A model generated the notes under the pieces. The model worked only from the letters and a program-made list of their open reading frames with translations. It was not told the DNA's origin and did no database searches. From Cristatella mucedo (Eukaryota > Bryozoa > Phylactolaemata > Cristatellidae), in the NCBI GenBank assembly GCA_009760855.2, contig WPIO01000014.1:3652501-3716500 (forward strand): a stretch of DNA of 64,000 bases. The letters run 5' to 3'. A program made the position numbers and the translations under genes. Each line of letters starts with the position of its first letter. Within the stretch, counting starts at the first letter, position 1. Positions 24,408 to 37,669 of this stretch are shown one piece after another.

Positions 24408-24945
24408 CTAATCGTCGTCGCCTTGTATTGGGGAAGGTATTGGCGTCTGAGCTTGCGTTATCGGCTCAGCGTCTAGTAGTGACCTGGTTTCAGCCACATG
24501 CCTTCGGATTCTGTTGACCTCAACACTGAGGCCGTTAATCTCTGAGCTTACAGTCTTATCCGGCCACTCTGTCGTAAACCGTGCACCGGGTGGTTTCAGA
24601 AAAATTCTTTGGGCCACCATGTATTTGATCAGAGATTGAGCGGTTTCATAAATGAATAACTGTCTGTGACGTAGTGTTTCGCCCTTTATCCACTTTGTCG
24701 GTGCCGAATTGTACCCATACACCATATCCAATACACCTCTACCAGTGCGCGCCGCCATGCCCTTGGTAGTCAGATGCATGTGTTCGACTTTGCCGTTGCC
24801 ATTCGGTCGGTAAGCACACCGGTAGACGGTATAAACGCCCCAGAGTTCACAGAGACGCCGAACTACCTCCGACCGGAAAGAGGTACTGTTATCCATCAGG
24901 AGCTTCGGGTGGGCTTCTGGCGGATTTGCTATATTTTACAATTGA
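24408..24945 (-). mobile_element. Retroelement integrase core fragment
   Basis: A minus-strand frame (162 codons from 24896, open further upstream to about 24945) contains LLMDNSTSFRSEVVRRLCEL, then YRCAYRPNGNGKVEH and a YNSAP motif. This is the D...E half of a retroviral-type integrase (rve) as in Gypsy-like LTR elements; the family usually has DNG and GNG-x-VER, so NST and VEH are changes. The N-terminal zinc finger, RT and LTRs are missing, so it is a fragment. It occurs only in unit 2 and is not connected with the viral element at 47 kb. Confidence 0.6.
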
Positions 24946-25173
24946 AAGCACGACTAACAAATTGTAGTCTGTGAGTAATTTTTATTATATTGTCCATTAA
25001 TTTCTTTCAATGAAAATCTATTCTGGAAGCTAAAATAATGATGCGTGCCATCTGATTTTATACAGTAGCAACTCATGCAATCGCAGATATTAACCTTTTG
25101 TATTTAGTAACTAAAAATACATAATCCTATGTATACTTTATTGATAAAAGCAACTACTTATTATACATACATA

Positions 25174-25201
25174 TGAAAGTCAAATTTTCATTTGACTTTC
25201 A
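25174..25201. repeat. Perfect 12-bp hairpin in A/T-rich DNA
   Basis: TGAAAGTCAAAT (25174-25185) is followed after TTTC by its exact reverse complement (25190-25201). It lies in an A/T-rich insertion (about 24950-25330) that is absent from the other units. It could be the inside end of a MITE; no terminal repeats were placed. Confidence 0.6.
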
Positions 25202-25317
25202 AGGACCCCTCACGCCTACCCATTACGGCCCTTTCACCAACCCTACGTTCAATGCCCTGCCGTAAGGTCTGATTTTAGTTTCTAGGATCCCCTTCCATTA
25301 TTCCCATTCCCCATAAA

Positions 25318-25600
25318 GTAACAAAAATAATAACACACTTGATAAAGCGCCCTCAGAGAACTTGATCTCTTTCTAGGCGCTTTACATTTGCTGCAAAAGA
25401 AATACGAGTGGATGCCTAGTGGTAGCATGCTCGATAAGCAACCGGAATAGCATGGTTAGGGGTGACATGCACTGGGTCAGCATGCATAAGCACATAAAGG
25501 ACGAATTGCAGGGACCCACTAAACGCTGTGATAAATAGTTACGCTTTAATTTCTTTTTCAATGTGGTCGTCACGGGATATCGTGACGCAAGTTGGGACTG
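25318..25600 (-). mobile_element. LINE 3' end, minus orientation
   Basis: Read on the minus strand it has the CTAGAAAGAGATCAAGTTCT block and the GAGGGCGCTTTATCAAGTG block of the LINE 3' UTR, ending near an A/T-rich tail. Upstream it has the CATTTAGTGGGTCC-type sequence. It is 5'-truncated and non-coding. Confidence 0.55.
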
Positions 25601-25609
25601 AGTTCAACT

Positions 25610-27715
25610 GAGTTCAGAAGTATAATTAATAAATGCGCTGTCGTTCTATGAATGTCTTTTGAGTGGCTGTGCTTGCACTTCCCAAGCGAAAAGGAGGATT
25701 CGGTGCTGGATGTGATCTCTAACTACGCAAATTTAATTTTGCATTCAAGCAAACAGTCTGAAAAGGCTGAAGACTTTTCCATCCAGAAGGAAGATGGGAC
25801 CATCAAGAGTCTCCATTAGTCTATCCTGCAAGCCATACTTGAGCCTTAGAAACAGACAGAAGCCAAGCAGCATATTTGGAGAAAAATCAGTCAACAAGAT
25901 CAGCTTCATTTCTAATCGCTGTATCGGTGACGGCCCGGCACACTCGAAATATGCCTTGAGGCCTTCTTGGACTTGCCGATATGTGCTTGAGCGTTCCGTC
26001 GTGCGCGTTTCATCTTCTCGTTCTCATATTCGTGCTAAGAGGACAGAAGTGCAGAAGTCTCTAGACTGCTTTTGCAGGATTTGGTACCGGAAGTTTTGGG
26101 TAAATGCTGAGAATTCTTGGCAGTCGTCCTGTGCTAGTCTCATTTTTTGTGGCTATACGTTAGCCGGTCCTTAAAACCTCCCATACCTGATCGTGTGAGG
26201 TTTCCTTTATTATTTTGGTAGAGGAAGCCAGTACACCACACCAGCCAGCTCATGACTTTCGACGAGATAGTTGTGTTCGCAGCTCCTCCACTATAATGAT
26301 TAGGGACCGGTTGCGTCACAATCTACTAGGCTCCGTGCGAGGCAGTTGAGCTGCGTGTGGGGCTTCAAACGCGAGTTGTGATGGGCTACTCGCTGTATCG
26401 CCGGTACGCTACGACTGGTCCTTTACACCTGCAGCCCTCTGCGGCTGTCAGATAGACTGCTCTATTATTAAGGCGCCAGCACTCTTTATTGCTGCTGTGC
26501 CCAGCCGCCCTTGCAATGCCTGCACTTGTTCTGCTGGCGCTGTACTGCCCTGCGAGTTGTTGTCCGCCCCACACAGTGCTCAAGCTTCATCAGTGTTCGC
26601 TGTGCGACGGCAAGAACTGGCTGCACAGACAGACAGCTCCGATAGCTGCTTTTGCGGCCTCAAGACAGCAGTGCATAAACTGCTACAGCACCTCTGTAAC
26701 ATTAGACAGTACAAATTTTGTTGTGCCCCCCACGCACCCTCAACTTTGCTCCGTCTCCTCAAGCACTCTCAAAAGGCGGGAGGCTTCGATCATTATATTT
26801 TATCGCGCGTTAGCATACTTTGAAGGTCCGGTGCATTTCACTTGTAGCAGTAGATATGCCCTCTCAGACCTAGGCAGCGTATTTAGACGGTATGTTGTCT
26901 GCGTCCCTTAGCAGCCACCATTTTGGGAAGTGGGCTCAAATCGGTTCATGTGGCCGACCATCGTTAATTTCATTATGCGGTTAATGAATCAATTGCTCAA
27001 ATTTTTTTATATTAACGTGTTGTCTCGAGAAATATAAGTATGCTTTATCACTACCACCAGCGTTATCTGACACTTTTGATAGACGGACGCGCGCGACCGT
27101 TAGAGATGCGCGCGTTGCGTTCTTTTCGCGGTTGCTCGGTGCAATAGATCCCCATGTGAATCACCACCTCTGCTTCCTAATGTTTTTCCTATCGCTAGTG
27201 AATTACTGCACACCCATTCTTTCTTCAAGACCCAAGACCCTACCAATGAACGATGCCTATAGACTTTAACAGCCTCAAAGAGTCTCGTTATTTCGTAATT
27301 CTAAATTTGGGTGCTTCATTTGATTGACAGCTAGTGGTAGTATACCGTTTGTCTTTGCTTTTAACAGAGGACTGCGAAGAGTACTTCACTGAAAATGCAT
27401 TTTATTTTAAAAAACTCATGCAAGATATAAATAAAAAATACGAATATACGCACCAACACGCAATACTGACCTTAGTAGGTCACTTACATGAAAACGGTGT
27501 GCAAAAGGCTGATATGTTTCAATTTGCTACCGGTTGATAAAGTATTCAGCCAGGTTCCGTGGTAACATCACTAGATGCATAATTTAGATGATTATTTTAC
27601 ACCGACGGGATCAAATATGTAGTAAAATTCACTTGCCCAAGTACTCCCAAGCGACTGAAAAGCAATTCACCGCCGTACTCGCTCGTTAGCCACTAGTACT
27701 GATTCGGGAATGCCT
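25610..27715. repeat. Duplicated flank before TspO-like copy 3, no gene
   Basis: 25930-26700 repeats the segment 4740-5460 of unit 1, and 26700-27715 repeats 14110-15135. It includes the LTR-like GTTGTTGTCCGCCCCACAC block (26548) and CTCAGACCTAGGCAGCG (26862). Frames of 100-140 codons here are not kept between copies and have no recognised domain. Confidence 0.4.
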
Positions 27716-28554
27716 TCAAACGACTTCAAGCTTTTTGTCCGTAGTAGCAACCCGAGGCTCAGAACCGCCAACGGGGCTCTTAAAATGACGCCAGAACATC
27801 ACAAAGATCTTGACAGCTAGCAGTGTAGCACTGAGCGCCAATAGAACTATGGTGTATATCGAATATGGCTGCGGGTCCAGTGGGTTGTAGTTTTTCTGCA
27901 CACTGCCCGACAGTGCTATGCAGAGGACTATATATGGGGAAAACGTGTATCTCAAGTAGCGGTCGAACACGAATGTCTCCAGGATAAACCACGCGACGAC
28001 CTCAGCATTTAGTACGACCAACGCAATCCAGCAAGACGTTGCCATGGCGACTCCACCCAGGTAGACCAGACACATGATGAAGTTTAGAAGAGTAGCAATT
28101 GAGATCCACGTGGCATAGAATGCGATGCCGTTCTGCACGAACAGGCGAACCAGCCAAATGTGGCGCTGCTGACCATCGCTCACGAGCTTTTCCCGAAGAG
28201 ATTCCAACCGCCGGTAGGATGCGATGTTGCAGACGTAAAGCGTAAAAACCATGAGCGCAATGACGACAACGCCGCCGATCAGCTGTTCTCTGTCAAACAG
28301 TACTATCCACACAGCGTTCAGGATCATATTGATAATATATGAGATGTAAAAGTAGAATGGAATGATTTCTGGATCATTGTAAATGTGGCCGCCAGTCTTC
28401 GGATACGGGATGCAGATGGTGGCGAGGCCATAGACAAGCAGCAAGGCCTGCCACAAGTAGATGGCACCCCAAATTGCGAAAGTAGCGCCGGTAGGCGTTA
28501 TGTTTGTATTGTACTTGTCCGAGACCGCCCTTACTGATGACACCAGGATTCCCA
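27716..28554 (-). CDS. TspO/MBR-like membrane protein, copy 3, exon 2
   Basis: The protein is almost the same as copy 2: TspO-type TPTGATFAIWGAIYLWQALL near the N-terminus, seven or so hydrophobic segments, and a charged C-terminal tail ending in KKLEVV. Small differences are Arg for Gly in VSSV-R-AVSD and Ile for Ala in REQLIGG. The acceptor (GTTTCGTTTTTCAG) lies just upstream of 28554. The open frame extends to 28594 without the MGTDRS start seen in copies 2 and 4, because the intron part has an indel. This is further evidence that the ORF start upstream of 28554 is not the true start. Confidence 0.7.
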
Positions 28555-28556
28555 CT

Positions 28557-30879
28557 GAAAAACGAAACAACGACAATAGACGCCAATCTGCCAACTCCTT
28601 AGTACAAAGCTTCGATCAGTGTCCATGCGTAGACATACTGAGTTACAAAAGCTACTTAGCACAAAGCTACTCAGAGATAGAACATGAGCGACAGTAAGAC
28701 AGTAGAAAACGAGCGTAGGTGAGCAACGGCCAATAAAAGTGAACTTTCACTAACGAACTTTGCCATCTTCACATTTTAATTCTACTTTCAACTGCGCACT
28801 TTCGTGAAAATTCGGGCCTGCTTAGCCAAGAATACCACCGGCAAAGCGGTCTGCCCATTAACAAAGTCAGGTCTAGACTAATGCGACTCTACTTCAGTTG
28901 AAACTCCTCCTCCTTGTCCAACAAGACTCCTACACTAAGAGAAAAACTTTAAGCACCATTTTTGTACCACGACCGTAGCTACTGCCGTGTGATATCACTT
29001 CTCAACGACCTGCACTTGCTCTCTGCCAAGCGGCGTATCGACATACGCTTAGATCCGGTCATTCATTGCTCCACCCATTCCAAAATACTTCCTAATTAGA
29101 CTGGGATATTTGCATCGCACCCCACTCTTTTCTGACTTAATTCAATCAGCTGTATCTTTAACCAAACTCAAATCCTCCGCAGGCCGCGCATTCAGTCCAA
29201 CTGCTCCTAAAGCCACTACCGACTTAGATAACGACATCTCCTGACTTGATGCCCTACAGGTTATCACCGCCATAGCTTAATCCATATGGAGTATGCTTGC
29301 GATTGCTAATTTATCTAGACTCTGTACATGCAACAACAAACCATTGAAATGCTTCTAATTAAGCAACACGATTAATGCCTAAAAAGAGATTAAGTTTACT
29401 TCTCGTGCTATGCCAATGCATTGTATTACTACCTTAAACCCCGTCGTGTATCTGTTGTTCTTTTCACGCATATTGCACTTATATCTCACTTACTAAGCCT
29501 TCCCAGATTCCTTAAAACTCATCGACTGAAGCTATGGTAATCAGTAGTTAAATGTAATATCAGAGAGATTCTACAATTTCTTTCTTGGATGAGACTTTAA
29601 AGGCTGCTCGCTTGGCTCGCACTCGGGGCGTACGTTCACGGTCATTTTTTTAGTGACTGTCATTTTTTCTTGAAGGGCCAATAATATTTTTGGAGTTGCT
29701 GATTAGGTACATTCTTGCAGCTTCAGGACAACGAACCAAGTTATCGTTATAATGGCTTCGATGAGCTCTTTCGAAGCGCACATTCAGCCTCTTCCAACGC
29801 GGGTACTGAAAAACTAATCCGATTTGCACCTCTTCTGAGGACAGAGGCGGTGTCTGTGTCAAGAAAAGACTGTCATTTCTTTTGTAAAGATGTAAAGGAA
29901 GGCATAGCTGAGACTAACTAGATCTGCCGCGTTGTGAACCGCTGACGTAAGCTCGGTCAATTTTCAGATGGTGCCACCAGTCTTAACAAAATACTATAAA
30001 GTCATTCCAGCGCCACCCAAGAATTATTAGACTCGGCTCCCGGCTACTCTGGGGGCATTGGAGCGCAGCGAGGCCAAGCGGGAAGCGCATCTACGTTAAG
30101 CAGTGCATCTGCATCAAGCCTTCAGTCGCCATGCTTCACGAAAGCCCAGAAGCCCCGGTCGCTCCGGCGTTGGATAGCAGAGAGACCAAGCGAGCAATGA
30201 ATTTTCTGAGCAAGTAGACGCCTCCCTCCACGAAAGCCCAAATGACCGCCGGGAAGGTCATCACGATTCTAGTGAGGGGCTACCGGGCGTAATAGTGCAT
30301 TTAACAAAATAATCGACGCGTGCAATACATGGCGGCTGCGGAGGCTTGCCATCGTCGTGAAGGCAATCTTCCTTCTAAATAAACCAATCCAAAGACTTCT
30401 CTCCTGAAATGGGAGAGAAGTCTTTGGATTGGTTTATTAGACCAGAGCAACACGCCCTCGGCTCGCGCGCGCGCGCTCAGTATTGGTTTGCTGGGGGGGG
30501 GACACTACTCGTTCTTTTCAAAGGAACCGTATTGCTGAATGGCTAGATTATTCCTTTGACGTTTGACGAGACCCTTCGAGCGATACGACGGTTCGCCTCG
30601 GGTTCTCCTAATAGATTGCGTTAGCAGTTTATTGTAACGTTATTTAGTAGAAGTACGAATAAAAATTTCTACTAAAGGGATTTTCCGAGAAGATTTCTGC
30701 CGCCGATCATCTAACGGTTGACTGACTAGTTTCCGTTAGCACGTGGAAGGTGGGCGGGCACTCAAGCCAGCGATCGACGGCCACGGGGTAGCGTCAGGAG
30801 GAGAATTCGGCAGACGCCGCCGAATAGTTTGTGATGTCTGCGTATGCAGCGTTTCACTTCGCACAGCGCATAAGCTTAC
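28557..30879 (-). other. Putative intron of TspO-like copy 3
   Basis: About 2.3 kb of duplicated DNA without a supported gene, paralogous to the copy 2 intron. It contains the palindrome at 30378-30438 and a G run at 30493-30501. Confidence 0.45.
30378..30438. repeat. Perfect 27-bp inverted repeat, 7-nt spacer
   Basis: The arm at 30378-30404 (starts AATAAACCAATCC) is followed after TGAAATG by its exact reverse complement at 30412-30438. The paralogous site in unit 2 (about 17874-17920) has the left arm (two differences) and the TGAAATGGG spacer but continues with GCTACCAGAGC, so the right arm is new in unit 3. Confidence 0.9.
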
Positions 30880-30976
30880 GAGTTCCAGCAGGCAGTGCAT
30901 TGAAAAAGATAGCCACCCAAAAGGCTAGGAAAGCGCCGACGATAAGTAGGATTCTCCAAGGACTTTGGCACGCCAT
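30880..30976 (-). CDS. TspO/MBR-like membrane protein, copy 3, exon 1
   Basis: A 97-nt exon encodes 32 residues (MACQSPWRILLIVGAFLAFW through NALPAGT) with a C^GTAAGC donor at 30878-30879. Phase and length equal those of copies 2 and 4. It supplies the first membrane segment of the predicted 311-residue protein. Evidence is comparative only. Confidence 0.55.
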
Positions 30977-31215
30977 TCCTGCAGCCGGCGGAGCCGATTC
31001 GTCAGACCGCGTTTAGCCTCTTTCTTCTACAATGCGCAGCGGAGCGTCGGCGACTTCGCGGCGGCGCGGTAGGGCTGCTAGCGAGCAGCAGCCGGCGGCG
31101 TCGAACGGCAGGCGTCGTATAGGCTGCTCCGCTGGGCTGCCTCGACCTGCCCGGCCGCCACTACAAGCTAGAATGCCCTCACCAAAGACCGGGGCCGCGA
31201 TGATGACCAAATGCG
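30977..31215 (-). promoter_or_regulatory. GC/CpG-rich block upstream of TspO-like copy 3
   Basis: It is nearly the same as 18664-18900 and is the presumed promoter/5' UTR of copy 3. Confidence 0.4.
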
Positions 31216-32372
<1,157 letters not shown>

Positions 32373-33039
32373 TGATTTCTCGACCCAGTTATGCAACTGA
32401 GATGAGAGTGCACCACTCACGTAAAGAGGCAAGCGGTGCGGCGAGCGATTAGCGGCGGCCTCTAGATAAAATATAACGCAAAGGCGCGTTTCCAGTGAGG
32501 AATGATCGAGAATCCACCAGCCAGAAGCTTCACGAACGGCGTGTACTGGTCATATCGCTCCACCTACAAGGATGCGCAGTTAGCTCAGTCCGACTGGCGC
32601 CGTCAGGCCCAATGGTGCCAAGTAAGCAATGATGGAAGGCAAATGCGTCAGCGGGTCGGTAAATCTTACTTAACCGATGGCTCTATTGCGGGCTATCGGT
32701 TTGACACCAGCCGCACCTGGATTGGCTCACTGATCTGAAGGCTGGCAACGCGAAGGCCGCTGCCGCTACTGCCACGACTTCCATTAGAGCATTTCGCATT
32801 AGCGGAGCCGTCCACGCTGTTCCCCGATCAGCGCCGGAAGGTCGGAGCCGGCGTTGCGCATGCCTGCTGCTGTTGTAATTAGAACGAACGCCTCACCTGC
32901 GGCCAATGGTTAAGCAATTGACAAAATGCAGCATCCGGTCACTAACGTACGCCTCACCTGAGGACAACGGTTAAGCAATCTACGCAAGCAGTGTCTGGTC
33001 CACGAATATACGGGATATTATCTGACGCAGCTACGTTCC

Positions 33040-33510
33040 CCAACTGCAGTGATTCATCGAGCACTTAAGTATGCACGCCTTAGAGGATTGCAGAAGCTCC
33101 TGTTTATTGGTTACATACAAGCTCGTACAAACCTCGTAATAATAATAATATTGCACTTGATAAAGCGCCCTCAGAGAACTTAATCTCTTTCTAGGCGCTT
33201 TACATTTGCTGCAAAGTGATACGCAATAGAATAGTAAGTAAAATCATGCTTGAAAAACAAACAAAATGAATAACATGGTTAGGGGTTACATGCACTGGGT
33301 CAGCATGCAAATGTGGTTAGTGGCAGCATGAACAGTGTCAGCACGCATAAGCACATCGAGGACGAATCACAAGGACCCACTAAATGCTGTCCTAAATAGG
33401 TACAAACCTCAAATCCCTTGGAGACCGTGCATTTAGTTCGTATGCTCCCAAAGCCTGGAACCCCCTCCCGACTTGCGTCACATTATCCCCTGACTGGACT
33501 ACATTTAAAA
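33040..33510 (+). mobile_element. LINE 3' end of unit 3, split by a second LINE
   Basis: The sequence is paralogous to 20850-21030. It is interrupted at 33136-33399 by a minus-strand LINE insertion. After the insertion it continues with the APKAWN region and then joins the next block earlier than in unit 2, lacking the TTA tail (a deletion at about 33510). Confidence 0.55.
33136..33399 (-). mobile_element. 5'-truncated LINE insertion with 11-bp TSD
   Basis: The 264-bp insertion carries, on the minus strand, the LINE 3' UTR (TCTTTCTAGGCGCTTTACAT on the plus strand) and a TTA-repeat tail at its left side (33136-33150). It is flanked by GTACAAACCTC at 33125-33135 and 33400-33410. Unit 2 (about 20926-20940) has the site once, without insertion. 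This fits target-primed reverse transcription of a CR1/L2-like LINE. Confidence 0.85.
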
Positions 33511-33925
33511 AGAACTTGGAAAGAGTAACAGACCTTCTATGGCATAGACGAGGTTCCCAATGCTAATGCTTCGAAATGTTTAATGGAGGAAAGCACTTCT
33601 TGCCTTGGCTTCTGACGCTAGAGAAGACTAAAGCTGAAGATTGCTTGAAGCAAGGCTAAAAATCGCTTGCAGTACACAATCGGCGTGGGCAACCGGCTGA
33701 CATAAAACAGGACTACCACGAGTCTGAGCAGTGAACCGATTGTGCTGCTTATGTTACTGACGGATGAGGAGGCCGAGCTTGCGGTCAAGAGATTTCGACT
33801 GGAGCAGGATCAGCTCTCCGAAGCTGAGATCAGGACAAAGATAGACAACGAGACAGTTTCGCCGCCGGTCGATCCTACCATCAACAGCTCACAAGAGCCG
33901 CACAGTCGGCAGGAACCTATTCAGC

Positions 33926-36651
33926 TGTTACAACAGGGGTGTCCAACACGTGGCCCGCGGGCCACAACTTGGCCCGCCGAGGTCTTCTATGCGGCCCGCA
34001 ACGTTATCCCAAAAATATTTGTCGCTCCATGTTTTTCGTTAATTTTTAATCATTACAAACGGCGATATAAGGCGCTGTGATGCACTTCACGCGCGTGTGA
34101 AGCGTGAAGGTGTCCGAATGGCTACTTTCGCGTGAAGGTAAAAAAATCGATTTATTTTGCTAGCCTTCAGGTGAACATTTTGGCGTGAAGGGATAATATA
34201 TTTGTGCTACAGCGGCGCGATTACGATCACATTTATAACGCTTCCGCAAGCGAAATTAACTGTTTCACACTGTGGATAGAAAAAAAGAGCCGTTTCTCAG
34301 CTGCTGCTGCTCAAACTGGAATCAGTCAGATAGGTTTTTCAAAAAACGCGTATTGCTCAACTTACTTACTAATACTATGATATTGCTGTGATAAAATATA
34401 AATTAATCAATTTGTAACTGATATGTTTTTTATTTCACAGAGAAAAATGGCGGCGAATGTGAATACTAGCAAAAAAAACGAAAAATTGACGCAGAAGGAA
34501 GAAATTTCAAAGCGTCTTGGACTGTAGACTATTTTTTAATGGAACGCTTCGGTAGGATAATGTGCCTAATATGCCAAGAAACAATTGCCGTTGCAAAGGA
34601 GTACAATGTTAAGCGACATTTTTCAACAAAGCATGGCGACAGGTACACCAGCCTGACTGGTCAACTTCGAATTGATCGCGTGAACTCGTTGAAACAGAGC
34701 GTCATCGGACAGCAGTCATTGTTTACAGCAGTCAGCAACAAGTCTGAGGCTTCAACCAAAGTAAGTTTTCTAATAGCTGAAGCTATAGCTAAGCGGGGGG
34801 AAGCATTTTCCGATGGTGAATTTGTTAAGGAATGCCTCAGGCTGTTTACTGGTGTGGTCTGTCCAGAAAAGAAGTCAGAAGTGGAGAAAGTCAGTCTTTC
34901 TCATCAAACGGTTACGAGAAGAGTTGACGAGCTCGCATCCAACATAGAAGAAAGTCTCACTAAAAGACTTGCTGAATGCGAATGTTCTTCTCTTGCGCTC
35001 GACGAAAGCACGGACAATAGCGATACGGCTCAACTGTCGGTGTTTGTACGCAGAGTAACAAGAAAGTTTGTCATTATCGAAGAACTTTTGGATATATGTT
35101 CAATGAAAGGCACTACAACGGGGAGGGATATTTTGGATCAGGTCAAGAGGGTCCTCACAAAATTTAATCTTCCTGAAACTAAATTGATTGGTTTAACCAC
35201 AGACGGAGCCCCTTCAATGACAGGTAGACACAATGGATTTGTATCTTTAATGGTAAAATTAGTACCTCACAAAACTGTCAGTCATCACTGCATCATCCAC
35301 CAAGAACAGCTATGTGCAAAGGTCTTGAGCATGCAACATGTAATGGACAATGTAGTTTCAACAGTCAATGTGATAAGGTCTCGCGCGCTAAACCACAGAT
35401 AATTTCAGGCTTTCCTTGAAGAGTTGGGATCAGATCATTGTGATGTTATTTATTTCTGCCAAGTCCATTGGCTAAGTAGGGCAAACACGTTAACCAGGTT
35501 TTGGTCACTTCGGGACGAAATAAAAACATTTATGACAGAAAAGGGAAAAGATGTTGGCTTCCTCGATGACCAGCAGTGGTTGAATGACTTGGCTTTTTTG
35601 GTGGACATGACCAAACATCTTGCAGATCTTAATGTCAAACTCCAAGGTAAGGATCAACTGGTCCATAAAATGTATGAGTGTGTTGTCGCGTTTATGCAAA
35701 AGCTGAAACTTTTCCGGAAACATTTAGATCAGAAGAAACTGTTACATTTCACAACACTAGCAACAAGATCGCCTGAAACACTGGCTCATATGAAGTACTC
35801 CACTCTTGTTAGCAAACTTGTTGATGAATTCGAAGAGAGGTTTCAGGATTTCCAACAACATGCGGATGACATGAACATGAGTAGTAATCCATTTAATATC
35901 GATCCCTCTGATGCACCTGATGAATTTCAACTCTAACTAATCGACATTCATAATGATAGCAATTTAAAAACTGCTTATGATCAGCATGACCTTGTTACCT
36001 TTTACAAGCAGTATGTTTCATCAGAGTCTTTTAGTAACCTAGCCAAACATGCTCGTAGGTATATTGCACTTTTTGGCAGCACATATTGCTGTGAACAGCT
36101 TTTTTCCAGACTGAAAAATGTGAATACAAAGACTCGATCCGTTCTCACGGATGAATATTTATCAGGAATCTTTAGAATTGCCACATCCACAGTTGCAGCA
36201 GATGTCAACTTTTTATGCAAACAGAAACAGTGCCAAATATCTCATTGATGCCTGCAGTGCAGAAGACATTGAATACCTGTGACATTTAATTAATCCGAAG
36301 ACATTAATATAATGTGAGTCCTTGCCATGTAATTTTGAAAGTTTTATAAGTTTCTGTCTTCATGTTATTAAAATAAAAATCCAAAAGTAAAAGATTGGCC
36401 ATAATATCTATCGAATTATTTTCCAGGACACATGATTAAATTTTTATTATTTATTATTTTAAATTATAACTATGCTGAAAAATACTATTGTATTGCGGTT
36501 TATTTATTAAGTATAATAGTAATAGTCATACTAAATTACGATCTTATTTTCTGATGCGGTCACCTATGCCAATTTACATGTGGCCCCGGACCTTTTACAT
36601 TTTTTTAATGTGGCCCCCAACGCAAAAAGGTTGGACACCCCTGTGTTACAA
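33926..36651. mobile_element. hAT transposon, complete with TIRs and 8-bp TSD
   Basis: The element spans 33934-36643 (2710 bp). Its ends are CAGGGGTGTCCAAC and the inverse GTTGGACACCCCTG. TGTTACAA occurs on both sides (33926-33933 and 36644-36651). Units 1 (about 12275) and 2 (about 21831) have the unoccupied site. The TIR type and the transposase place it in the hAT-Charlie group (GTF2IRD2/ZBED-like). Confidence 0.92.
34447..36248 (+). pseudogene. hAT (Charlie-type) transposase, inactivated
   Basis: The presumed start is ATG at 34447 (MAANVNTSKKN). An A8 run at about 34471 shifts the frame, after which the frame containing 34539-35402 follows. Signatures in order: BED-like finger (CLICQ...H near 34565-34640), the DDE region with LALDESTDNSDTAQLSVFV and GLTTDGAPSMTGRHNG, HHCIIHQE, and the C-terminal dimerisation domain (ARRYIALFGSTYCCEQLFS) at about 36050-36110. 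In-frame TAA codons at 35400-35402 and 35934-35936 interrupt the frame. With one frameshift and two nonsense codons it cannot make full-length transposase; the rest is well kept, so it is young. Confidence 0.85.
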
Positions 36652-37245
36652 CAATCTGGCTGCAATGCCGGGCGAGGAAGCGGGTACGAGACCGCTTCCG
36701 ACCCAGTAGCCGCACCAGCTGACGAGAGCAACAAGAGCAAAGTAATCGGCAGTAGCCTGAGGCGAAAGCGGGGCAGCTGATGATGGCACACTGCGATGAT
36801 GCGTTACTGGCCTGCGACGAGGCGAAGGCGGCCTGCGAGAGCAACTCCGCTGAGTGTACCCGTGATAACCGCTCAGCGGCGGAGAGCACCCGAGAGCGTC
36901 TCAATGGAGAGCACGGAGGAGCACAACTGGGAGATCCCTTCGGAGGATTGGAATCCTGAATGTGACTTGAAGCAGCGTCACCGCGAAGACGACGCGGCGG
37001 AGTGGAACCCCGAGAATGAAGCGGCCGTTTTGACGAGCCGGGGGTTTTCGCAGGACGGGGGCGGCCATCGGTGCTTGCATGGAGGTGACCTGATGGAACC
37101 TGTAATGGTGGAAGCTGCGCCCCAGCTTTGCTTGAAGGTGGATGACATCTACGAGCGGCTGCTCACCAGAGGCTGTTCTGACGTGTTACGATCGCAGCCA
37201 GCACCCCGGTTAAGCCTGTCGGAACCATTCAACTTCGTCGATGTG
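36652..37245 (+). repeat. Continuation of the repeat block of unit 3 after the hAT
   Basis: This is the right-hand part of the block that is continuous in unit 2 (21838-22440). A 150-codon frame (36796-37248) overlaps the same region of the 223-codon frame of unit 2. It ends at the LTR-like insertion at about 37245. Confidence 0.4.
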
Positions 37246-37665
37246 TAGGGTCTAGTTTGCATCGTTTATAGATAGGCTCGTTCATTGCTGCTTAGATAGG
37301 CTCGTTCATGCTGCCCTGTACGTTGCAGCTACGTGTGTTGGTGCTGCAAACTTTTGAACTTAAGGTCAAGGGGGCGTGTAGTTTGAGTGTAGGCCGGCTC
37401 CTCTAATGAGCCTGTGATGTGGCATGGACACTGGCCGGTAACCACTGGTGGCCAGATGGTGAATTCACCATCAGGGTCGGCCGCTGCACAGTTGTGGTCC
37501 TCGATGAATCATCGGGGTCAACCAGAGGAGTGGAGGGGGAGAGACTCTAGTGTGAGAGAAGGGGGCGAAGGCAGTCGTGCGTCTTGCTGCTCCGTGCCTT
37601 GTACAATAAACCGTTGGCGTTGATCATCGGCTGGCTCACTGATGGGCGAACCGAACCACACCCTC
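37245..37665 (+). mobile_element. Solo-LTR-like insertion
   Basis: It begins TGTAGGGTCTAG, has AATAAA at 37604-37609 followed by CCGTTGGCG, and ends near GAACCACA. A related sequence in opposite orientation lies at 43000-43385 (CAATAAACTGCTGG, GGCTGGCTCTC on the minus strand). In unit 2 this DNA is absent, and the LINE sequence around it is partly deleted. Target duplications were not found. Confidence 0.4.
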
Positions 37666-37669
37666 CCAG

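Noticed and set aside
24408-24945. Integrase fragment as the missing integrase of the Polinton-type element
   Set aside because: It lies 22 kb outside the element boundary within a duplicated host unit, has host-like base composition and resembles LTR-retroelement integrases.
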